A stretch of DNA of 5,244 bases from Acidimicrobiia bacterium (GTDB lineage: Bacteria; Actinomycetota; Acidimicrobiia; IMCC26256; BP-133). The position numbers and the translations under genes were made by a program. The stretch covers positions 1 through 5,244 of the forward strand of contig JAICGL010000314.1 in the NCBI GenBank assembly GCA_025923175.1, given 5' to 3'. Shown here one piece after another: positions 1 to 4,653 of the stretch. The notes below the pieces were generated by a model. The model saw only the letters and a program-made list of their open reading frames with translations, was not told the DNA's origin and ran no database searches. The first letter of the stretch is position 1; each line of letters starts with the position of its first letter.

Positions 1-879
1 CACGGCGAGCGCGCCGAGGGCGATCACGGCCGGCTTGCGCCATAGAGCAGGGCCGGCCGGCTCCGTCGAGGCGAGGATCGGCGGGGGCGCGATCTCGGTC
101 GGGGCGGGTTCGGAGATCACCTTCCGGTTCGGTGCGGCGATAACGGTCGGGGCCGCGTCGTTCGGTGCCGACAGGCGGGCGTTGAGCTCGGCGGCGGTCG
201 GACGGTCGGCCGGCTGCGGCGCCAGCGCCGCCTCGACCAGCGGTTCCAGCCCGGCGGGCAGGGAGTCGCCGGCAACATGGCGGAGCAGCGCCCCGAGGGC
301 GAACACGTCGGCGGGCGGTCCGGCCGGTGTCCCGGCGGCCTGTTCGGGCGCCATGAACTGCGCCGTCCCGAGCACAGTGCCGATTTCGGTGAGACCCTGG
401 TCCTCGAGGGCGCGGGCGATGCCGAAATCGGTGAGCTTGGCCACCCCGTCGGTCCCGAGCAGCACATTGTGGGGCTTCACGTCGCGGTGGACGATCCCCA
501 TGGCGTGTGCATGGGCCAACCCGGCCGAGAGGTCGGCGGCCAGCCTGAGCACATCGCCATCGGAGAAGCCCGACCCGCCGGCGAGGCGATCGGCGACCGT
601 TTCCCCGTCGACGTACTCCATGACCAGAAACGGACGCCCGTTCTCCTCGGCGTCGAACACCTGCACGATGTTGGGATGGCACAGGCGGGCCGCCAGGCGC
701 GCCTCGCGGAGGAACCGCTGCCGGAAGGCCTCGTCGGCGGCGAGGTTGTCGGCCAGCACCTTCACCGCCACTTTCCGCTCGAGGAGAAGATCGTGGGCCA
801 GGACGACCGTTCCCATGGCGCCGGTGCCGAGGGTCTGCTCCAGGCGGTATCGGTCGTGGTGCAGGACGTCAGTCGTCAT
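1..879 (-). CDS. PknB-type Ser/Thr protein kinase, 3'-truncated by window edge
   Basis: Membrane-anchored Hanks-type kinase that would phosphorylate proteins on Ser/Thr in the cytoplasm. The 293 visible residues hold a complete kinase fold: Gly-rich loop GTGAMG (18-23), ATP lysine K40, helix-C glutamate E59, catalytic loop HRDVKPHN (131-138), DFG (151-153), an activation loop with T164, T168 and T172, then APE (177-179). The C-lobe is very short: from the helix-F aspartate D191 to the conserved R226 there are 35 residues, against about 64 in PknB as I recall it, so the PPF loop and helix G are missing. A Pro/Ala-rich linker (about 237-279) follows, then WRK and the first 10 residues of a probable transmembrane helix, where the window ends; any extracellular sensor lies outside. 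The ATG at 879 has AAGGG 8 nt upstream and overlaps the lipoprotein stop by 11 nt, suggesting coupled translation. Kinase identity is certain; the substrate is unknown. Confidence 0.95.
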   Translation of the reverse strand, partial: MTTDVLHHDRYRLEQTLGTGAMGTVVLAHDLLLERKVAVKVLADNLAADEAFRQRFLREARLAARLCHPNIVQVFDAEENGRPFLVMEYVDGETVADRLAGGSGFSDGDVLRLAADLSAGLAHAHAMGIVHRDVKPHNVLLGTDGVAKLTDFGIARALEDQGLTEIGTVLGTAQFMAPEQAAGTPAGPPADVFALGALLRHVAGDSLPAGLEPLVEAALAPQPADRPTAAELNARLSAPNDAAPTVIAAPNRKVISEPAPTEIAPPPILASTEPAGPALWRKPAVIALGALAV

Positions 880-1255
880 CGTTGTCACCCTTGTTTTTGC
901 CCTTCCGGCCGCTCCCCTCGTTGACGACGGACGGGACGGGGACCGGTGGTGGGGGCGCGGTCGTCGTGACCACCGGACAGTTGATCCCGCTGGTCAGGCG
1001 CACCGCACCGGCGAGGGCCTCGGCCCGCACCGCGGGGTCGATCGGGAGCGCGGCGATGTCGGTCTGCAGCGATCGGGCCTTCGCCAGGGCGTCGTCGCAG
1101 GCGCCGGCCGCCAGCGCGGCTGCCACCTGCTCGGCCCGGGCGGCGAGACCGTTGGCGACGTCGGCCGGCAGCGCCCCGGTATCCGGTGGGCCGCCATCCG
1201 ATCCGCATGCTGCCGCAGCGAGCGACAGAAACAGGGCAAAGGCTCGAAGACGCAC
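869..1255 (-). CDS. Small secreted lipoprotein of unknown function, upstream partner of kinase
   Basis: A 128-residue protein I do not recognise as a named family. It begins with a short lipoprotein-type signal peptide: basic MRLR, a hydrophobic stretch, then AAAAC with the lipidation cysteine at residue 17. The mature part is Ala-rich and probably helical (about 27-88), with two further cysteines (in GACDD and INCPV) that could form a disulfide. A TTTAPPPPVPVP linker and a charged tail rich in Lys/Gly and then Asp (GKNKGDNDDD) end the protein. It should sit on the outer face of the membrane, although the polar tail is unusual. The start is GTG; no ATG lies in frame nearby, and a purine-rich GAAGAAGG sits almost against it, so the start is moderately sure. 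The stop overlaps the kinase start by 11 nt, so the two are co-translated and probably work together. The 57 bp upstream, before the LLM stop, show no convincing terminator or promoter. Confidence 0.8.
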   Translation of the reverse strand: MRLRAFALFLSLAAAACGSDGGPPDTGALPADVANGLAARAEQVAAALAAGACDDALAKARSLQTDIAALPIDPAVRAEALAGAVRLTSGINCPVVTTTAPPPPVPVPSVVNEGSGRKGKNKGDNDDD

Positions 1256-1311
1256 GCCTTCTTCGTTGCCTCTGGGCCTGAAGGGGCGGTGAGGCGCGGA
1301 TGAAAGTTTCT

Positions 1312-2490
1312 TCAGGACTTGTCTTTGAGCTCCGTCTGGTACCGCTCGATTGACTCGGCCACGGCGGCCATGTGAGAGCCGGCCATCTCCGGACGCACGG
1401 CCTGGGCCCGGGCGGCGGCCTGGCGTGTGCTGCTTGTCTGGCCCTGGAACTCCGGCATGACGTGGCGGGCGAAGAGCTCGTAGCTGCGCGCCTTGCGGTC
1501 GGGCGCGGCCCAGTCGTGGGCCAGCTGGAGGTAGACGCCGAAGCCGCCGTCAGACTGCTTCCACAGACGCTCGATCTGCTCGCCGGCGTCGTCGGGCGTC
1601 CCGATGGTGCCGAAGCCGCTCTGGTTGATGAACTCGATGTACTCCCGCACGTTCGTGCCCTGGCCGACGTCCATCTGGGGGAAGGCGGCGACGTGCTGGA
1701 AGTAGTGGAACCAGGGAACGATGCCGTGTTCGACGTCGCGGTAGGCCTGCTCCTTCGTCTCGGCGATGTGCATGGCGCCGACGAGCCGCCAGGCCTGGCG
1801 GTCGACGCTCGTGCCGTAGTGAGCGGACCGTTCCTCCATCACGTTCCAGTGGTGGGCGAGAAGGTCGAAGCCGACAGCCATCGTTGCCCCGATCGACAGC
1901 AGCCCGAGGCCATAGCGGCCGGCCAGCCGAGGCCCCGACGGTGAGGCGACAGCGGCGATGGCCATCTCCATGTGCGGATGGCTGTAGGGACGGAGATGCA
2001 GCCGGGCTTCGTCGAGCGTCCACCGGTCGTTGCGGAACGTCACCGGTTCGTCGCTGCGCATGAGCCGGACGATGACGTCGGTGGCCTCCTCGAGGAGCGG
2101 TCGGGTGGCCGACATGTCGAGACCGATCATGGCGGCGTCGGTCGGCAGCGCCCCCGGCCCCAGGCCGAGCATGAACCGCCCGCGGGTCAGATGGTCGAGG
2201 AGGACGGCCCGCTCCGCCACCCACAGCGGATGGTGGTAGGCGGCGCTGACCACGCCCGTCCCCAGCCGGATCTGGCGCGTCCGCGGGGCGCAGTTGGCGA
2301 TGAAGATCTCCGGCGAGGCGATGATCTCGCTGCCGGCCGAATGGTGCTCGCCGATCCAGGCCTCGTCGTATCCCAGCCGATCGAGCAACTCCACGAGCGC
2401 CAGGTCCTGCTCCAGCAGCAGCGTGGGATTCTCCCCGGGGGGATGGAACGGCGCCATGAAGACCCCGAACCGCATCCGTCCGTAGTCCAC
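1312..2490 (-). CDS. LLM-class flavin-dependent monooxygenase (limonene-monooxygenase-like)
   Basis: Predicted cytoplasmic FMN-dependent monooxygenase of the bacterial luciferase-like superfamily, using reduced flavin supplied by a separate reductase. The 392-residue length fits the long members of this family. Visible family signatures: N-terminal strand MRFGVFMAPFHPPGEN (6-21), GYDEAWIGEHH (40-50), the RLGTGV strand (75-80), HHPLWVAERAVLLDHLTRGR (86-105) and the FMLGLGPG phosphate-loop region (106-113). This pattern is closest, from memory, to limonene 1,2/1,6-monooxygenase-like proteins; the true substrate cannot be read from sequence. The frame is open to 2568, but the extra N-terminus is low-complexity and overlaps the EthD gene. 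I chose GTG at 2490 because AAGGGAGG (2502-2495) lies 4 nt upstream; ATG at 2475 is the alternative and loses only five residues. It follows the EthD gene by 19 nt, so the two are almost certainly one operon. Confidence 0.9.
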   Translation of the reverse strand: MDYGRMRFGVFMAPFHPPGENPTLLLEQDLALVELLDRLGYDEAWIGEHHSAGSEIIASPEIFIANCAPRTRQIRLGTGVVSAAYHHPLWVAERAVLLDHLTRGRFMLGLGPGALPTDAAMIGLDMSATRPLLEEATDVIVRLMRSDEPVTFRNDRWTLDEARLHLRPYSHPHMEMAIAAVASPSGPRLAGRYGLGLLSIGATMAVGFDLLAHHWNVMEERSAHYGTSVDRQAWRLVGAMHIAETKEQAYRDVEHGIVPWFHYFQHVAAFPQMDVGQGTNVREYIEFINQSGFGTIGTPDDAGEQIERLWKQSDGGFGVYLQLAHDWAAPDRKARSYELFARHVMPEFQGQTSSTRQAAARAQAVRPEMAGSHMAAVAESIERYQTELKDKS

Positions 2491-2509
2491 CGGCCCTCCC
2501 TTGGATCGG
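2491..2509 (-). promoter_or_regulatory. Ribosome binding site deciding the LLM start
   Basis: The 19-nt gap between the EthD stop and the LLM gene reads, on the minus strand, AAGGGAGG (2502-2495) followed by GCCG and then GTG at 2490. This is a strong Shine-Dalgarno match at a slightly short spacing of 4 nt. It supports the GTG start over ATG 2475, which would be about 20 nt away, and over the longer open frame reaching 2568. Confidence 0.7.
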
Positions 2510-2887
2510 CTACTTGTCGAGGATGATGTGTTCCTCGGTGAGGAAGAACGATGATCGCTGCGGGTCAATAAATTTCAACTCGTCTTCGATGAGCGTGGCG
2601 TTGGCCCGCTGGAAGTCCTCGGTGCCCAGCAGGGCGCCCAGGTCCTGGAGGGACCCTTCGAACCAGACTTCGACGATGCCGTCGAAAGGCTCGACCGCGG
2701 CGCGACCGCTGGCGACCGCGGCGTTCATGGCGGTATCGATCGTGTGGGTCTGGACGTAGCGTGTCGCACCGGCTGCCTCGACGATGCTCCGGACGAGGGG
2801 GCCGTGCTCCTCGAGCCAGTACCGCCGGAACTCATCGGGAGGCACGTCCTCCCGCCGACGCAGGACCCCGACGAGCTTGATGGTCAT
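2510..2887 (-). CDS. EthD-domain (dimeric alpha+beta barrel) protein
   Basis: A 125-residue protein of the EthD family, a ferredoxin-like fold that forms dimeric alpha+beta barrels. Members are named for a small protein needed for ethyl tert-butyl ether degradation in Rhodococcus, and often sit beside oxygenases in degradation clusters; their chemistry is mostly unproven. The sequence shows the hallmarks: an opening strand (IKLVGVLRR, 3-11), the helix PPDEFRRYWLEEHGPLV (16-32) with the typical W24 and H28-G29-P30, a middle strand FDGIVEVWFE, and a C-terminal part with FQRAN, DELKFID and a final strand. ATG 2887 has a near-ideal GGAGG (2898-2894) 6 nt upstream. It is the first gene of the minus-strand pair with the LLM monooxygenase, from which it may accept or isomerise a product, or it may be a stability factor. 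Family assignment is firm; the role is inferred from context. Confidence 0.88.
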   Translation of the reverse strand: MTIKLVGVLRRREDVPPDEFRRYWLEEHGPLVRSIVEAAGATRYVQTHTIDTAMNAAVASGRAAVEPFDGIVEVWFEGSLQDLGALLGTEDFQRANATLIEDELKFIDPQRSSFFLTEEHIILDK

Positions 2888-3021
2888 TCTCCGCCTCCCC
2901 GTTCACCGACCTTCGACTTCTTCTAGCACAGGTCATCGTCCACATTTCGATGTTCGTCGAAACGTCGTACTAGCTTCCTCCGCGTTTCTCGTTCGCGAGC
3001 GTGGGATGGAGTTGATCTGAC
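2888..3021. promoter_or_regulatory. Divergent promoter region between EthD/LLM and Ccr-like/ArsR operons
   Basis: The 134 bp between two divergent start codons must hold promoters for both directions. They carry the EthD ribosome site (GGAGG, 2894-2898 on the minus strand) at one end and a weaker GGAG (3008-3011), 10 nt before the Ccr-like ATG, at the other. The stretch is visibly less GC-rich than the genes around it. An imperfect inverted repeat sits near its middle (2942-2965). TAGCTT (2971-2976) fits the loose TANNNT -10 pattern for the plus strand, but no good -35 accompanies it, and I find no convincing -10/-35 pair for the minus strand. Confidence 0.6.
2942..2965. promoter_or_regulatory. 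Imperfect 24-bp inverted repeat, candidate ArsR operator
   Basis: The arms are ACATTTCGA (2942-2950) and TCGAAACGT (2957-2965) around a 6-nt centre; eight of nine positions pair, and the inner six (TTTCGA/TCGAAA) are perfect. An interrupted palindrome of this size is what dimeric winged-helix repressors of the ArsR family bind. It lies in the divergent promoter region, and the ArsR gene is the second gene of the plus-strand operon, so autoregulation and co-regulation of both operons is a reasonable inference. If TAGCTT at 2971 is the plus-strand -10, the repeat would cover the -35/spacer zone. Confidence 0.45.
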
Positions 3022-4290
3022 ATGGCGGATCGTCGGTCGGTGGTCAATGGCGGTACGGATCCTGTCGAGATCGGGACGTTGCCTCCGCTGGGGGAGGTTC
3101 CGGCCAGGATGCATGCGCAGGTGGTGCGGCCGGCCCGGTACGGCGAGCCGGCGACGGCGTTCGAGTCGGAGGTGGTGGAAACCCCGGCGATCGGCCCGGA
3201 CGAGGTCCTGGTGGCCGTCATGGCGGCGGGGATCAACTACAACAACGTGTGGGCGGCCCGGGGTTACCCGGTCGACCAGGTGGCGCTGCGCCAGAAGCAG
3301 GGTGACACGGAGGACTTCCACGTCGGTGGGAGCGATCTCTCGGGCGTCGTCTACGCGGTGGGCGACGCCGTCGATGGCGTTGCGATCGGGGATCACGTCG
3401 TGGTGCACCATGGCTACTGGCTCCCGGACGACCCCTGGGTGCAGGCCGGGAAGGACCCGATGCTGGCCCCCTCAGCCCGGATCTGGGGATACGACACGAA
3501 CTACGGGTCCTTCGGTCAGTTCAGCCGCGTCCAGGCCCATCAGATCCTGCCGAAGGCCGAGCATCTCACCTGGGAGGAGGCGGCTGCGCCGTCGCTGGTG
3601 GGGACGACCGCTTACCGGATGCTTTTCGGGTGGGAGCCCAACACGGTGCAGTCGAACGACGTCGTGCTGGTCTGGGGCGGCTCCGGCGGGCTCGGGTCCC
3701 AGGCGATCCAACTGGCGGCGCACGCCGGCGCCATCCCGGTGGCGGTGGTGTCCGACGACGAGCGCGGCCAGTACGCCCAGAAACTCGGGGCGGCCGGGTG
3801 GATCAACCGTCGTGACTACGACCACTGGGGGATCCCGCCCCGGGTGGACGACGCCGCCGGCCAAAAGGCGTGGAGCGCTTCGGCCCGGGCGTTCGGGAAG
3901 AAGCTTTCCGAGGTCCTCGGGGAACGGCGCGATCCGGCGATCGTGTTCGAGCACCCCGGTCAGAACACCATTCCCACCAGCATCTTCCTTTGCGCGACGG
4001 GTGGGATGGTGGTCATCTGCGCCGGGACGACGGGCTACGACGCTGTTGTCGACCTCCGCTACCACTGGACGCGCCAGAAGCGCCTCCAGGGCTCGCACGG
4101 CACCAACGACGAGCAGGCCCGCGCCTACAACGAACTGGTGCGCCAGGAGGCCATCGATCCCTGCCTCGGGAAGCTCCGGCCGTTCTCGGAGATCCCCGCC
4201 GCTCACGAGGTGATGGCCCGCGGCGAAGAGGTCTTCGGCAATGCCGTGTGCCTGGTCGGCGCAGCGGAGCCCGGCCAGGGGCGCGCGTGA
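3022..4290 (+). CDS. ccrA: Crotonyl-CoA carboxylase/reductase-like MDR-family enzyme
   Basis: A 422-residue zinc-free MDR-superfamily enoyl-CoA reductase matching the crotonyl-CoA carboxylase/reductase (Ccr) family, which reduces crotonyl-CoA with NADPH and CO2 to ethylmalonyl-CoA. Features in order: IGTLPPLGEVPARM (17-30), as in long-type Ccr; the substrate-pocket NYNNVW (72-77); GSDLSGVV (103-110); IWGYDTNYGSF (154-164); HLTWEEAAAPSLVGTTAYRMLFG (181-203); NADPH-binding WGGSGGLGS (218-226); IVFEHPG (307-313); GTTGY (335-339); and KRLQGSH (353-359). From memory, the CO2 pocket of the Kitasatospora enzyme uses an Asn, a Phe-Glu pair and a His. Here the Asn motif and H359 are kept, but the pair is Y157-D158, so Glu is replaced by Asp. 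It may therefore be a carboxylase with an altered pocket, a mainly reducing enzyme, or act on another enoyl-CoA. The next gene starts 4 nt downstream. No ethylmalonyl-CoA mutase or epimerase gene is visible nearby. Confidence 0.85.
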   Translation: MADRRSVVNGGTDPVEIGTLPPLGEVPARMHAQVVRPARYGEPATAFESEVVETPAIGPDEVLVAVMAAGINYNNVWAARGYPVDQVALRQKQGDTEDFHVGGSDLSGVVYAVGDAVDGVAIGDHVVVHHGYWLPDDPWVQAGKDPMLAPSARIWGYDTNYGSFGQFSRVQAHQILPKAEHLTWEEAAAPSLVGTTAYRMLFGWEPNTVQSNDVVLVWGGSGGLGSQAIQLAAHAGAIPVAVVSDDERGQYAQKLGAAGWINRRDYDHWGIPPRVDDAAGQKAWSASARAFGKKLSEVLGERRDPAIVFEHPGQNTIPTSIFLCATGGMVVICAGTTGYDAVVDLRYHWTRQKRLQGSHGTNDEQARAYNELVRQEAIDPCLGKLRPFSEIPAAHEVMARGEEVFGNAVCLVGAAEPGQGRA

Positions 4291-4294
4291 TGCG

Positions 4295-4588
4295 ATGAGC
4301 ACCGTCACCGCCGGAGAGGTCGCCGAGCTCTTCCGGGTGCTCGGCGACCCGACGAGAATCGAGATCCTCCGTCTGCTGAGCATGGCCGACGAGGTCGCCT
4401 GCACCACCCTCGACGACGTGCTGCCGATCTCGAAGTCGACGATCTCGTACCACATCAAGGCGCTCAAGACCGTCGGGCTCCTGACCGTCCGCAAGGACGG
4501 CCGCTGGTACCACTACACCCTGCAGCGCGACCGCGTGGAGACCCTCCTCCCGGGCTTTTTCGATCTCCTTCCCGCACTCAGCGGCTGA
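4295..4588 (+). CDS. ArsR-family winged-helix transcriptional regulator, non-metal type
   Basis: A compact 97-residue DNA-binding repressor. Family signatures: FRVLGDPTRIEILRLLS (13-29), the recognition helix SKSTISYHIKAL (46-57), VGLL (60-63), and the beta wing VRKDGRWYHYTL (65-76). The metal-binding cysteine motif of classical ArsR/SmtB helix 3 (ELCVC-type) is absent; the only cysteine is C36 in VACTTLDD. It is thus unlikely to be a classic arsenic or zinc sensor; it may sense an organic ligand or acyl-CoA, or a thiol through C36. The ATG at 4295 is chosen because the homology starts right after it; the frame is open further up, but only as overlap with the Ccr-like gene. Only 4 nt separate it from that gene's stop, and its own ribosome site is weak, so translational coupling is likely. 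Its probable target is the operon's own divergent promoter region. Its stop codon lies in the loop of a strong hairpin. Confidence 0.9.
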   Translation: MSTVTAGEVAELFRVLGDPTRIEILRLLSMADEVACTTLDDVLPISKSTISYHIKALKTVGLLTVRKDGRWYHYTLQRDRVETLLPGFFDLLPALSG

Positions 4589-4601
4589 CGCTGAGTGCGG
4601 G
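4571..4601 (+). terminator. 13-bp perfect hairpin at the end of the ArsR gene, no T-tract
   Basis: CCCGCACTCAGCG (4571-4583) is the exact reverse complement of CGCTGAGTGCGGG (4589-4601), with a 5-nt loop GCTGA (4584-4588) that contains the ArsR stop codon. In RNA this is a very stable stem. No run of T follows on the plus strand (CGACCTGAC), so it is not a canonical intrinsic terminator, although such U-poor hairpins are often proposed as terminators in actinobacteria. It sits where the Ccr-like/ArsR transcript should end, before the RsbQ-like gene; it could also protect the mRNA 3' end. Confidence 0.6.
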
Positions 4602-4640
4602 CGACCTGACACGCCGGGAAGTGAGAGGGCGGTTCGGCGG

Positions 4641-4646
4641 TATCCT
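4641..4646 (+). promoter_or_regulatory. Candidate -10 element for a leaderless RsbQ-like transcript
   Basis: TATCCT fits the TANNNT -10 consensus of actinobacterial housekeeping promoters. Placing its last T at -7 puts the transcription start at 4653-4654, the A of the RsbQ-like ATG. The ATG has no good Shine-Dalgarno sequence at normal spacing, which fits a leaderless mRNA. No convincing -35 is seen at 4618-4623. Confidence 0.4.
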
Positions 4647-4653
4647 CGTCTCG

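Noticed and set aside
35..1303. Long plus-strand open frame of 422 codons antisense to the kinase and lipoprotein genes
   Set aside because: It has Arg/Ser/Ala-rich composition with no motif, and the opposite strand encodes an unmistakable kinase; it is a GC-bias shadow.
1256..1311. A separate promoter or terminator between the LLM and lipoprotein genes
   Set aside because: No -10/-35 pair or stable stem could be picked out; whether the lipoprotein/kinase pair is transcribed alone or by read-through stays open.
1302..1314. Small palindromes (GAAA-G-TTTC and TGAA/TTCA) between the LLM and lipoprotein genes
   Set aside because: Arms of 4 bp are too short to support a terminator or operator.
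2491..2568. N-terminal extension of the LLM gene up to 2568
   Set aside because: The extra residues are low-complexity Ser/Arg, overlap the EthD coding region in another frame, and the ribosome site at 2495-2502 points to GTG 2490.
2988..2999. Short hairpin CTCG-TTCG-CGAG before the Ccr-like gene
   Set aside because: Only 4 bp of stem, with a G-C rather than the stabilising C-G closing pair for a UUCG loop; expected by chance in such sequence.
3047..4213. Plus-strand 388-codon frame within the Ccr-like gene
   Set aside because: Arg/Ser/Pro-rich out-of-frame reading of a clear MDR enzyme gene.
3472..4494. Minus-strand open frame of 340 codons antisense to the Ccr-like and ArsR genes
   Set aside because: No recognisable domain, and it lies opposite two well-supported genes, crossing their boundary; GC-rich shadow.
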